Source of the DNA: Lachnospiraceae bacterium
GTDB taxonomy: Bacteria; Bacillota; Clostridia; Lachnospirales; Lachnospiraceae
NCBI GenBank assembly: GCA_024685005.1
Contig: JAIKWF010000024.1
Location: 33,220-97,219, forward strand
Direction: 5' to 3'
DNA: 64,000 nucleotides
The position numbers were made by a program, and so were the translations under genes. This document shows, piece by piece, positions 1 to 8,551 of the stretch. The number at the start of each line of letters is the position of its first letter. The stretch's first letter is position 1. The notes beneath the pieces were generated by a model, which saw nothing but the letters and a program-made list of their open reading frames with translations, was not told the origin of the DNA and searched no databases.

Positions 1-1284
1 ATCGTGGTCATGATCTCTCTCGGACTGGGTCTGAAACGGGCTTCTTTGGAGGAGATGGAAAAATACGGCAGCCTGAAGAGCATCATCGTTTCAGAGAAAG
101 ACAGCTATGAATCGGATGAGGAAGAGGGAGGCCGTGCCAACAAACAGACCCTTGTGCATTTGGATGATTCCGTGCTGGAGTCGCTAAGGGGCATAGAACA
201 CGTGGAGTATGTATATCCGGAGCTGGAGGCGGAAGTGATGCTGCTGGCGGGCGGTTATACCTGCTATACCTCGGTAAGAGGAGTGCCGACAAAGGACATG
301 GAGCTCATCGGCCTTGAGCTGGCACAGGGGGGGCTGCCCGAGCCGGGAGATACCCAGCTGAAGTTTGTCTACGGAAACTCTGTCATCGGGGAGTTTTACA
401 ACGAAAAAACCGGTCATGGATACTGGTTTGACGGCACCATGGCGCCGGTGGATCTGATGAATGACCCCATGATCTGCATCTTTGATGCGGAAAAGTATTA
501 CAACTTTATCTGGGGAAACGCGGATGAGTCGGGCAATGTGGCGATGCCGAAAAAATATATGATAAACGCCGCCGGTGTTATGGCGGGAAAAGTGGAAGAT
601 TACAACAGCAATTCCAATCTGATCTATTGTGACCTGGATCTTTTGAAAGCGCTTTTGAAAAAAGAATTCCGGGGGAAAGCCATCCCCGGACAGCCGACCA
701 CCATTTCGGGGAAACCCACAAAGGAGATCTATTACACCAATCTGGTGGTGGGCGTGGATGATATGAAAAATGTCCAGAACGTGCAGGCCCAAATCTCCCA
801 GCTGGGCTATTCGGCGGAGAGCAATGCGGAGTGGGTGGAATCCATGCAGGGACAGTCTAATTATATCCAGCTGGCTTTGGGCGGCATTGGCGCCATTTCG
901 CTTTTGGTGGCAGCCATTGGTATCGCAAATACCATGATGATGTCCATCTACGAAAGGACGAAAGAAATCGGTATCATGAAGGTGCTGGGTTGTGATATGC
1001 GCAATATTCAGGGAATGTTCCTGATGGAGGCGGGGCATATCGGCCTTTTGGGCGGACTGATCGGTGTGGCGCTTTCCTACGGACTGTCATTTGCCATTAA
1101 CCATTTTCTGGGAGTTTCCCAAATGGGGATCGATCTGGAAGGGGCATCGAGCATTTCCTATATTCCCTTCTGGCTCAGCGCGCTGTCCGTGGCCTTTTCC
1201 GTTGCGGTGGGCATGGCAGCAGGCTTCTTTCCATCCCTGCGGGCCATGCGTTTAAGTCCCCTTGCGGCCATCCGGAATGAATGA
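1..1284 (+). CDS. MacB/FtsX-type ABC transporter permease, 5' end cut by the window
   Basis: C-terminal 427 residues of an ABC permease of the MacB/FtsX class. The reading frame is already open at base 1, so the true start and the first membrane helix lie upstream. The visible part has a large extracytoplasmic domain (about residues 1-285), then three hydrophobic segments near residues 290-316, 344-370 and 385-412. It ends in the family-typical tail with 'SLRAMRLSPLAAIRNE'. The sequence around 'NTMMMSIYERTKEIGIMKVLG' region is the usual MacB/FtsX cytoplasmic loop. Such permeases pair with a LolD/MacB-like ATPase, presumably encoded upstream outside the window. Substrate unknown. Family assignment is firm; the specific role is not. 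Confidence 0.88.
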   Translation: MVVMISLGLGLKRASLEEMEKYGSLKSIIVSEKDSYESDEEEGGRANKQTLVHLDDSVLESLRGIEHVEYVYPELEAEVMLLAGGYTCYTSVRGVPTKDMELIGLELAQGGLPEPGDTQLKFVYGNSVIGEFYNEKTGHGYWFDGTMAPVDLMNDPMICIFDAEKYYNFIWGNADESGNVAMPKKYMINAAGVMAGKVEDYNSNSNLIYCDLDLLKALLKKEFRGKAIPGQPTTISGKPTKEIYYTNLVVGVDDMKNVQNVQAQISQLGYSAESNAEWVESMQGQSNYIQLALGGIGAISLLVAAIGIANTMMMSIYERTKEIGIMKVLGCDMRNIQGMFLMEAGHIGLLGGLIGVALSYGLSFAINHFLGVSQMGIDLEGASSISYIPFWLSALSVAFSVAVGMAAGFFPSLRAMRLSPLAAIRNE

Positions 1285-1315
1285 CAAAAAAACGAAAAAA
1301 AGTTCTGTGTGGTAG

Positions 1316-1344
1316 TGGATTTTATCAAACGGTTGTGGTATACT
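1316..1344 (+). promoter_or_regulatory. Promoter for the SHOCT coiled-coil gene (extended -10)
   Basis: TGGATT (1316-1321), 17 bases, TATACT (1339-1344), with TG one base before the -10 (extended -10). It lies in the 130-base gap between the permease stop and the next gene. Predicted from sequence only. Confidence 0.55.
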
Positions 1345-1414
1345 TTTTCATGGGTTCACAGAAGCCGATACTAGGTAATGGCAGAGAAAAATTTAAAGAA
1401 ACAGGGGCAAAATT

Positions 1415-2740
1415 ATGCAGGACAACGGAATGGATGCTGCCAGAAAGGCAGCGGAAGAAGCAGCCAGAAAAGCGGCAGCAGCGACTATGAAAGGTGCCGC
1501 AATGGATGCGGGAAAAGACAAGAAAAATGAGGGGGCGGCAGCCGGCGACGATGCGTCACGCCAGAATGTGGCGATGAATGCCAAGAAGACAGCTATCGAG
1601 ACAGCACTTCGTATGGCGGATGAGGCGGCAGCCAAGGCGGCTAAGGAAGCCAATGCCAACTCCAGAGAGAAAGATGAAGCCAGAAAGGCGCAGGACGAAG
1701 AAACCATCAAGAAGACCACCGTGGAAGTAACCAGAAAGGCCACGGAAGATCTGGCGAGAAAGCTTGCTGACGAGAATGTCAAAAAGTCACAGGATATGCA
1801 GGCTGAATCCGCAGCAAGGATCAAGAAGAACTTCGATGATGTAAAAGCAAAGGCTGATGCGGAAGCCAAGAAAAAGATCGATGATACCGTGAAGGAAACC
1901 GCTGAGAAAGCGCAGAAAGAACGGGATGACAAGATCAAGAAGGCTGAGGAAGAAGCGCAGAAGGCTTTAGATGAGATCATTAAAAAAGCCCAGGCTGATG
2001 CGGAGCAGAAGGTAGAAGCTGTTCGCAAGCAGGCTCAGGACGAAGCCAAGAAAAAAGTGGACGAGATCCGCGAGAAGATCACCAAGGAAGCCAATGCCAA
2101 GGCAGAAGAGACTGTTGCGGCATCCGATCAGGAACTGAAGCGGAAAGAGAGCGAGGCTCTGAGAGCGGCAGACGAGAAGAATGCCAAGGCTTTAGAGGAT
2201 GCGGTTGCTAAGGAAGCCACTGCAGTTGCCACCAAGGTCGCAAAGGAAGCAGCCATGAAGATGGAGGAAGAACGTCTCCGTCGCGAAGAGGAAGAAAAGG
2301 CAAGACTGGCAGCGGAAGAGAAGGCCCGCAAGGAAGCAGAAGAAAGAGCGCGTAAAGAAGCAGAAGAAGCAGAAGCGCGCAGGATCGAAGAAGAGAAGAG
2401 AAGAAAAGAAGAAGAGGCAAGAGCAAAAGCAGAAGCAGCTGAAAAAGCCCGCAAAGCAGCCGAAGCTCTTGAGTTCAAGAAATATCAGGAAGAGGCAGAG
2501 AAAGCTGCAGCTGCCAACAAGGCAAAAGAGGAGCCTGCACCCGCACCTGCTAAGAGCGAGGATGAGGGAGCTTCACCTGCAAAGGCAGTTACCTCGGCAG
2601 CAACTTCTTCCGGCGCAATGAGTCTTGAAGACTTCCAGAAAGCAGCCATGAAGCTGAAGATCCTGCTTGACAACGGAATCATTTCTCAGGAAGATTTCGA
2701 TGCAGAGAAGAAGAAGCTTGTGGAGAATATGGCTCTTTGA
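1415..2740 (+). CDS. Ala/Lys/Glu-rich coiled-coil protein with C-terminal SHOCT domain
   Basis: 441 residues of almost uninterrupted charged, alanine-rich sequence (AARKAAEEA-like, KKAEEEAQKA-like) predicting one very long alpha-helical coiled coil, resembling TolA-type helices in composition. There is no signal peptide or membrane segment, so it is probably cytoplasmic. Residues about 395-441 form a SHOCT-type short C-terminal domain ('LKILLDNGIISQEDFDAEKK'), a module commonly found at protein C-termini and thought to mediate oligomerisation or targeting. A Pro/Ala linker (about 370-390) separates the two parts. It stands alone between its own promoter and a terminator. Function unknown. The composition makes homology searches outside the SHOCT tail unreliable. 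Confidence 0.8.
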   Translation: MQDNGMDAARKAAEEAARKAAAATMKGAAMDAGKDKKNEGAAAGDDASRQNVAMNAKKTAIETALRMADEAAAKAAKEANANSREKDEARKAQDEETIKKTTVEVTRKATEDLARKLADENVKKSQDMQAESAARIKKNFDDVKAKADAEAKKKIDDTVKETAEKAQKERDDKIKKAEEEAQKALDEIIKKAQADAEQKVEAVRKQAQDEAKKKVDEIREKITKEANAKAEETVAASDQELKRKESEALRAADEKNAKALEDAVAKEATAVATKVAKEAAMKMEEERLRREEEEKARLAAEEKARKEAEERARKEAEEAEARRIEEEKRRKEEEARAKAEAAEKARKAAEALEFKKYQEEAEKAAAANKAKEEPAPAPAKSEDEGASPAKAVTSAATSSGAMSLEDFQKAAMKLKILLDNGIISQEDFDAEKKKLVENMAL

Positions 2741-2774
2741 TCAGTTACAGGAAGATGTATGACGCAAGTGACAG

Positions 2775-2812
2775 AAAAAACCGGTTTTTACAATCCGGTT
2801 TTTTCTTTTTTT
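2775..2812 (+). terminator. Rho-independent terminator after the SHOCT protein gene
   Basis: AAAAAACCGG (2775-2784) and CCGGTTTTTT (2795-2804) are perfect inverted repeats with a 10-base loop, followed by a T-rich run to 2812. Confidence 0.88.
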
Positions 2813-2840
2813 GTAAGGCGCGGTGAAGGCCGCCATATCC

Positions 2841-2869
2841 TTGACAAAACAAGGCAGAGAATATACTAT
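2841..2869 (+). promoter_or_regulatory. Promoter of the valS operon
   Basis: TTGACA (2841-2846), 17 bases, TACTAT (2864-2869). The resulting leader is only about 60 bases. A small hairpin GCGGT/ACCGC (2882-2902) is present, but there is no room for a T-box. Confidence 0.8.
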
Positions 2870-2938
2870 AGATATGACTATGCGGTTTGATAATTTGACC
2901 GCAACAGTCAAATAGAACAAGGGAGAAATGATGTAATT

Positions 2939-5596
2939 ATGAGTAAGGAAATGGCCAAGAATTATGATCCTCATCAGATGGAGGATCGCATTTATGCAAA
3001 CTGGCTGGAAAAGAAGTATTTTCATGCGGAGCCCGACCCGGAGAAGAAACCCTTCACCATCGTGATTCCGCCTCCGAATATTACAGGGCAGCTTCATATG
3101 GGACATGCCCTTGACAACACCATGCAGGATATCCTGATCCGCTTTAAGAGGATGCAGGGATACAATGCGCTCTGGCAGCCCGGTACGGATCATGCCTCCA
3201 TTGCCACGGAAGTAAAGATCATTGAGAAGCTGAAGGAAGAAGGCATAGACAAGGCAGATCTGGGCAGAGACGGCTTTTTGGAAAGAGCCTGGGCCTGGAG
3301 AAAGGAGTACGGCGGAAGGATCATTCAGCAGCTGAAAAAGCTGGGATCTTCCTGCGACTGGGACAGAGAACGTTTTACCATGGACGAGGGCTGCAACAAA
3401 GCCGTTACCAAGGTGTTTTGCAAAATGTATGACAAAGGCTGGATCTACAAAGGCAGCCGTATCATCAACTGGTGTCCTGTATGTAATACTTCCATTTCCG
3501 ACGCGGAAGTAGAGTATGAGGAGCAGCAAGGGCATCTTTGGCATATCAAATATCCCCTTGTGGAAGCAGACGGCAAACCCTCCGAGACGGAGTTTCTGAC
3601 CTTTGCCACCACCAGACCGGAGACCATGCTGGGAGATACTGCCGTAGCTGTAAATCCCGGGGATGAGCGTTATACCTATCTGCATGGAAGAAGCGTATGG
3701 CTTCCTATCGTAAACAAGGCGATCCCTGTGGTCACCGATGAGTATGTAGACATGGAATTCGGTACCGGCGTTGTTAAGATCACGCCGGCCCATGACCCTA
3801 ACGATTTTGAGGTTGGAAAGCGCCATAACCTTCCCGAAGTCGGGATCATGAATGATGATGCCACCATCAATGAAAACGGCGGCAAATACGCGGGTATGGA
3901 CCGTTATGAAGCCAGAGAGGCCATTGTAAAGGAACTGGAAGGCCTGGGGCTTTTGGTTAAGATCGAAGATTACAGCCATAATGTAGGAACCCATGACAGA
4001 TGTCATACCACCGTGGAACCCCTGATCAAAAAACAGTGGTTCGTTAAGATGGATGAACTGATCAAGCCTGCCGTAAAGGCGGTAAAGGACGGCGATATCC
4101 GTCTGGTTCCGCCCAGAATGGAAAAGACCTATTTTAACTGGACGGATAATATCAGGGACTGGTGTATTTCCAGACAGCTCTGGTGGGGACACAGGATCCC
4201 GGCTTACTATTGCAAAGACTGCGGCAAGATCGTGGTAGCTGCGCAGATGCCGGAAAAATGCCCGGATTGCGGTAAGAGCAATTTTGTTCAGGATGAAGAT
4301 ACGCTGGATACCTGGTTTTCCTCAGCGCTCTGGCCTTTTTCCACATTGGGATGGCCGGAAGAGACGGAAGATCTGAAGTATTTCTATCCTACGGATGTGC
4401 TGGTTACCGGCTATGATATCATCTTCTTCTGGGTTATCAGAATGATCTTCTCCGGCTTTGAGCAGATGGGTGAGAAGCCTTTCCATACCGTGCTTTTCCA
4501 CGGACTTGTAAGAGATGAGCAGGGAAGAAAAATGAGTAAATCCCTGGGCAACGGCGTAGATCCTCTTGAGATCATCGATCAGTACGGAGCTGACGCGCTG
4601 CGTCTGATGCTGATCACCGGAAACGCGCCCGGCAACGATATGCGATTCTCTGTTGCGAAGATCGAAAACAGCAGGAATTTTGCCAATAAAGTATGGAACG
4701 CATCCAGATTCATTCAGATGAATATGAAGGATGACGTGATCAATGAAAATACCCCTCACGTACTTGAGCCGGTTGACAAGTGGATCTTATCGAAGCTGAA
4801 CCGTCTCATCGGTGATGTGACCGAGAATATGGAAAAATATGAGATGGGTATTGCAGTCCAGAAGGTTTATGACTTTATCTGGGATGAGTTCTGCGACTGG
4901 TATATCGAGATGGTTAAACCCCGTCTTTACAACAGTGATAATGCCGAAAGCAGAACCGCGGCTTTGTGGACGCTTAAGCATGTGCTGTGCGAAGCCCTGC
5001 GGCTTTTGCATCCGTTTATGCCTTTTATCACAGAGGAGATCTTCACCACCATTCAGGATGAGGAAGAATCCATCATGATCAGCAAGTGGCCTGTTAAGAG
5101 CGGGGAATACGATTTCGAGACCCAGGAAAAGCAGATCGAGCTGATCAAAGAGGCCGTCAGAGGCATCCGTAATGTTCGTACGGGAATGAATGTTGCGCCT
5201 TCGAGAAAAGCGGCAGTTATCGTTGTTTCCGAAAAAGAGCAGGTTCGCAGCACCTTTGAAGAGGGCAAGCTGTTCTTTGCACCCCTTGCTTATGCATCGG
5301 AAGTCAGTGTACAGGCTGATAAGAGCGGCATTGCAGATGATGCGGTATCCGTAGTGATCAGTGACGCCACGGTTTATCTTCCCTTTGCAGACCTTGTTGA
5401 TATTGAAGCAGAGAAGATCCGTCTTGCGGCTGAAGAAAAGAAGCTGATCTCCGAGATCGCAAGATGCGAAGGCATGCTGAAGAACGAGCGGTTCATCAGC
5501 AAAGCACCGGAAGCGAAGGTACAGGAAGAAAAAGACAAGCTGGCAAAATATACACAGATGCTGGGCGCTGTCAAAGAGAGACTGAATCAGTTATAA
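2939..5596 (+). CDS. valS: Valyl-tRNA synthetase
   Basis: 885-residue class I aminoacyl-tRNA synthetase charging tRNA-Val with valine in the cytoplasm. The HIGH motif is visible as 'GQLHMGHAL' (about residues 50-58) and the KMSKS motif as 'RKMSKSLGN' (about 529-537). The editing (CP1) insertion, with '[17 protein letters not shown]', lies between them. A zinc-type cluster 'CKDCGK...CPDCGK' sits near residue 422-443. The C-terminal arm is the Val-RS coiled coil ('[20 protein letters not shown]' onward). Length matches full-length bacterial ValRS. The start at 2939 has GGGAGA 12 bases upstream. It is the first gene of a probable operon running to DUF1846. Unusually for a Firmicute synthetase, the leader is too short for a T-box. 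Confidence 0.98.
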   Translation: MSKEMAKNYDPHQMEDRIYANWLEKKYFHAEPDPEKKPFTIVIPPPNITGQLHMGHALDNTMQDILIRFKRMQGYNALWQPGTDHASIATEVKIIEKLKEEGIDKADLGRDGFLERAWAWRKEYGGRIIQQLKKLGSSCDWDRERFTMDEGCNKAVTKVFCKMYDKGWIYKGSRIINWCPVCNTSISDAEVEYEEQQGHLWHIKYPLVEADGKPSETEFLTFATTRPETMLGDTAVAVNPGDERYTYLHGRSVWLPIVNKAIPVVTDEYVDMEFGTGVVKITPAHDPNDFEVGKRHNLPEVGIMNDDATINENGGKYAGMDRYEAREAIVKELEGLGLLVKIEDYSHNVGTHDRCHTTVEPLIKKQWFVKMDELIKPAVKAVKDGDIRLVPPRMEKTYFNWTDNIRDWCISRQLWWGHRIPAYYCKDCGKIVVAAQMPEKCPDCGKSNFVQDEDTLDTWFSSALWPFSTLGWPEETEDLKYFYPTDVLVTGYDIIFFWVIRMIFSGFEQMGEKPFHTVLFHGLVRDEQGRKMSKSLGNGVDPLEIIDQYGADALRLMLITGNAPGNDMRFSVAKIENSRNFANKVWNASRFIQMNMKDDVINENTPHVLEPVDKWILSKLNRLIGDVTENMEKYEMGIAVQKVYDFIWDEFCDWYIEMVKPRLYNSDNAESRTAALWTLKHVLCEALRLLHPFMPFITEEIFTTIQDEEESIMISKWPVKSGEYDFETQEKQIELIKEAVRGIRNVRTGMNVAPSRKAAVIVVSEKEQVRSTFEEGKLFFAPLAYASEVSVQADKSGIADDAVSVVISDATVYLPFADLVDIEAEKIRLAAEEKKLISEIARCEGMLKNERFISKAPEAKVQEEKDKLAKYTQMLGAVKERLNQL

Positions 5597-5636
5597 GAAC
5601 ACCGGGAACATGCCAACAACACAGGGAGGTGATTTG

Positions 5637-7037
5637 TTGTCAACGGGAATTTTAGGAAATGCCGATTACTTTTCAAGTGATTACCGGGAGACGTATGTCC
5701 GGATCTCGGATGATAAAATGCAGGCATTTTTATATCTGGCACAAAAAAACAGCGGAATGTATACCAAGGAGGAACTCATCGGACTGCTTTCGCAGAACGG
5801 CGTGATCTTCGGGGTGAATCAGTCCGCTTTGGTAGCCATGACCAAAAAAGAGGTCTACAACAGAGAAATCCTCGTGGCAACAGGTAACCCTCCCGAAGTA
5901 GGCATGGACGGGTATTATGAATTTACCTTCGATATCTCGGCAGGAGGCAATAAGCCGGTGATCCGGGAGGACGGAAGTGCGGATTATCAGAGCATGCGGG
6001 CTGTGACCAGTGTGCCGAAGGATTCCCTTCTTGCCACTTATCATCACGCGATCCCGGGGAAAAACGGCAAGGATGTAACGGGAAAAGAGATCCCGGTTCC
6101 CATTGTGAAAGAGCTGACTCCTGCCAACGGAAAAGATGTTTATCAGGCACAGAACGATCCGGACAAGTATTACGCCGGACGGGAAGGCAAGGTTGAATTT
6201 TCAAACGGAAAGCTGAACATCGTAAACGTTTTGGAATTTAACGGAGATGTGGATCAGCTCACCGGCAAGATCGAATTCCACGGCGATATTCACATTCAGG
6301 GAAATGTGGAAGCGGGAACGGTGATCCGTGCCGGGAAGACCCTTACAATAGACGGAACGGTGGAGGCGGCGGATCTGACTGCCGGCGGCGATATCATATT
6401 AAAGCGGGGAATACAGGGATCCCAAAAGGCCCACATCATCTGTTCCGGTTCCCTTTATGCAGACTTTCTGGAGCACACCTTTGTAAAGGTGGAAGGGGAC
6501 GTGATGGCCAATTACGTACTCAGCTCTTATATCAATGCCAACGGCAAGGTGATCCTGACAGGCAAGAGGGCGTCTCTTATCGGCGGCAATACCTATGCCA
6601 GAAGCGGTGTGAAATGCAACACCCTTGGTAATAACGTAAATATCAAGACAAAAGTTTCTACCGGCGTTTCACCGGAAATGAGTGAAGAAAGCGACAGACT
6701 GCAGCGAGAGTTAAAGGAAAGCCGTGCCAAGATCCAGAAGATCCGAAGCGAGGTGACGGAGATCGGCGCGTATCTTTCTCCCGAGCAGCAGGATGAATAC
6801 AAACTGACCCTTCAGCAGGAAGTGACCAAACAGCAGAATATCCTGGATGAGCAGAAAAAGGTGTTTGAACATCTGGAAGCAGCACGGAATTCATCCGTTG
6901 CCGTTGAGGATATGATCTATGCGGGCGCTGAGATCTGCATAGACGGCAACTGGTTGAAGTTCGACAAGAACAACCGCAGTATGGAATATCGAAATGTGGG
7001 AGGTATGATCACAGGTAAAGTGATCGTCTATCATTGA
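5637..7037 (+). CDS. FapA/DUF342 family protein
   Basis: 466-residue member of the FapA (DUF342) family. Members have a central right-handed beta-helix and a coiled-coil segment, and some are linked to polymer or flagellar assembly. Here about residues 180-335 hold short repeating beta-strand turns ('KIEFHGDIHIQGNVEAGTVI' and following). Residues about 345-430 are a charged coiled coil ('ELKESRAKIQKIRSEV'). I chose the TTG at 5637 because GGGAGG (5624-5629) is 7 bases upstream. An in-frame ATG at 5610 lies before that ribosome site and is unlikely. The gene starts 40 bases after valS and its stop overlaps the folC start region. No signal peptide. Family clear, cellular role unknown; no flagellar genes are nearby. 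Confidence 0.85.
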   Translation: MSTGILGNADYFSSDYRETYVRISDDKMQAFLYLAQKNSGMYTKEELIGLLSQNGVIFGVNQSALVAMTKKEVYNREILVATGNPPEVGMDGYYEFTFDISAGGNKPVIREDGSADYQSMRAVTSVPKDSLLATYHHAIPGKNGKDVTGKEIPVPIVKELTPANGKDVYQAQNDPDKYYAGREGKVEFSNGKLNIVNVLEFNGDVDQLTGKIEFHGDIHIQGNVEAGTVIRAGKTLTIDGTVEAADLTAGGDIILKRGIQGSQKAHIICSGSLYADFLEHTFVKVEGDVMANYVLSSYINANGKVILTGKRASLIGGNTYARSGVKCNTLGNNVNIKTKVSTGVSPEMSEESDRLQRELKESRAKIQKIRSEVTEIGAYLSPEQQDEYKLTLQQEVTKQQNILDEQKKVFEHLEAARNSSVAVEDMIYAGAEICIDGNWLKFDKNNRSMEYRNVGGMITGKVIVYH

Positions 7038-7039
7038 TC

Positions 7040-8389
7040 ATGGAGACAGATTACAGGGAATGGGATTATCAGCGGATCTGCGAGGCGCTTTTGGATGTCC
7101 CGCGTTTTACAAAAAAGCATTCGCTTTCTCATACCGACCGGCTCAGAAAGATTCTGTTTCCGGACTATGAGCCGAAAAATGTCATTCATGTGGCCGGAAC
7201 CAACGGAAAAGGTTCTGTATGCAATTACCTTCGGGGGCTTTTAAAAAAGCAGGGCTTTTCGGTGATCATGTTTGTATCACCCCATCTGGTTTCCATGACA
7301 GAGCGGATCGTTATAAACGACAAGCCTGTCAGCGAGGAGGATTTTTGCCGTGCCTATTGCAAAGTGGCAGAAGGAGTTGCACTGGCAGAAAAGGAAGGGT
7401 TGACCCATCCTACATTTTTTGAATATCTGTTTTTGATGATGCTTGCGGTGGCGGAAAAAGAAAAGCCGGACTACCTGATCCTGGAGACGGGACTGGGGGG
7501 AGCTCTGGATGCCACCAATGTATTTGCAAAACCGGCTCTGACCGTTATTACCCGGATCAGTCTGGACCATACCCAGTATCTTGGAGATACTGTGGAGCTT
7601 GTGGCAGGTCAGAAGGCGGGCATTATAAAAGAAGGCGTGCCCCTTGTGTATCAGGCAGGGGATCCCGGAGCAGACGGCGTGATCGCAGAGCAGGCCCGGG
7701 AAAAGAATGCAAGACTTATATCCCTGCCCGGCAGGGAAGTGCATTTTGAGGAAAGAGAAACAGGCGGGGAGAGATCGGATAAGAAAACCATTGATTTTTC
7801 CTATCAATCCCATTATTATAATATTGTTCTGTCTCTAAGCGGCCTGGGAGCATATCAGATTTGCAATGCGGCTACGGCCCTTGCAGCTTACGAGGTGCTT
7901 ATGGAAGGGCGCAAAGTGCTGCCGCAACCGGCGGTTTGCGAGGCTTTTTCAGCCTGCTGCTGGCCCGGCAGAATGGAAGAGATTCGACAGGGATTTACTG
8001 TGGATGGTGCCCACAATCCCGATGGTATGGAACACTTTTTAGGCAGTGTATCTTTGGACGGAGCCTCGGGCAGACGCTATTTGATCTTTGCCGCTTCTGC
8101 GGACAAGGATATTGAGACTATGCTGGAAATGATCGCAAAAAGCGGTCTTTTTACCAAAGTGATCGTTACAAGATATGAAGGACAGAGAGGGGCGGACAGC
8201 CTGGCGATCTGTGACATGGCTCTGGCCATGGGGATCGATGCCTCCGTATGCAGCTCGGTGCCTGATAGTATCAAAAAGGCCGAAGCGTTGAAGGGGGAAC
8301 GGGATGTGATCTATGCCGCCGGTTCATTGTATCTGATCGGAGAGATAAAGAAGCTAACGGATTCGGAGATGTGTTATGATAAATTTTGA
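7040..8389 (+). CDS. folC: Folylpolyglutamate synthase / dihydrofolate synthase
   Basis: 449-residue Mur-ligase-type enzyme that adds glutamate to folates (and often dihydropteroate), ATP-dependent, cytoplasmic. The ATP-binding loop 'HVAGTNGKGSV' is near residue 50. Downstream are 'ETGLGGALDATNV' and 'DHTQYLGDTVE', with the family's conserved His/Asp residues, and 'DGAHNPDG' in the C-terminal domain. Length fits FolC. ATG 7040 is used; a TTG at 7034 overlaps the previous stop and is an alternative. The 3' end overlaps a short ORF starting at 8376. folA and thyA lie elsewhere in the window (49490-51932), so folate metabolism is split over two loci. Confidence 0.95.
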   Translation: METDYREWDYQRICEALLDVPRFTKKHSLSHTDRLRKILFPDYEPKNVIHVAGTNGKGSVCNYLRGLLKKQGFSVIMFVSPHLVSMTERIVINDKPVSEEDFCRAYCKVAEGVALAEKEGLTHPTFFEYLFLMMLAVAEKEKPDYLILETGLGGALDATNVFAKPALTVITRISLDHTQYLGDTVELVAGQKAGIIKEGVPLVYQAGDPGADGVIAEQAREKNARLISLPGREVHFEERETGGERSDKKTIDFSYQSHYYNIVLSLSGLGAYQICNAATALAAYEVLMEGRKVLPQPAVCEAFSACCWPGRMEEIRQGFTVDGAHNPDGMEHFLGSVSLDGASGRRYLIFAASADKDIETMLEMIAKSGLFTKVIVTRYEGQRGADSLAICDMALAMGIDASVCSSVPDSIKKAEALKGERDVIYAAGSLYLIGEIKKLTDSEMCYDKF

Positions 8390-8528
8390 CGAAGAACTCA
8401 AGAAATTTCATCCTTCCCTGGAAGTGGAAGATGCTGAAAGAGCCATTCACCAGCATGATCTGTCGGATATGGCAGATGTGATCGTGGGCATTTTAAAGGA
8501 TGAAAGACAACAGTCGGATGATGAATAA
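8376..8528 (+). CDS. Small acidic protein overlapping the folC end
   Basis: A 50-residue ORF (MINFDEELKKF... ending RQQSDDE) that begins 14 bases inside folC in another frame and ends 23 bases before the zinc-ribbon/TPR gene. It is acidic, has no cysteines and no membrane segment, and looks like two or three amphipathic helices ('EDAERAIHQHD', 'MADVIVGILKDE'). The overlap with folC suggests translational coupling. Reading it as real rests on codon quality, position filling the gap between two operon genes, and a sensible protein; there is no known family I recognise. Function unknown. Confidence 0.6.
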   Translation: MINFDEELKKFHPSLEVEDAERAIHQHDLSDMADVIVGILKDERQQSDDE

Positions 8529-8551
8529 TACTGCAAGACAAGGGGCAGCAG

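Noticed and set aside
1281..1490. Short + strand ORF bridging the permease end and SHOCT gene
   Set aside because: Overlaps the promoter and the start of a well-supported gene in another frame, with no ribosome site or sensible protein.
1393..2682. Ser/Ala/Phe-rich antisense ORFs
   Set aside because: Mirror of the Ala/Lys/Glu codons of the coiled-coil gene.
2870..2938. T-box leader for valS
   Set aside because: Only about 60 bases; no specifier loop or T-box sequence.
2741..4192. Long antisense ORF over valS
   Set aside because: Arises opposite a clear valS; no ribosome site and protein of random composition.
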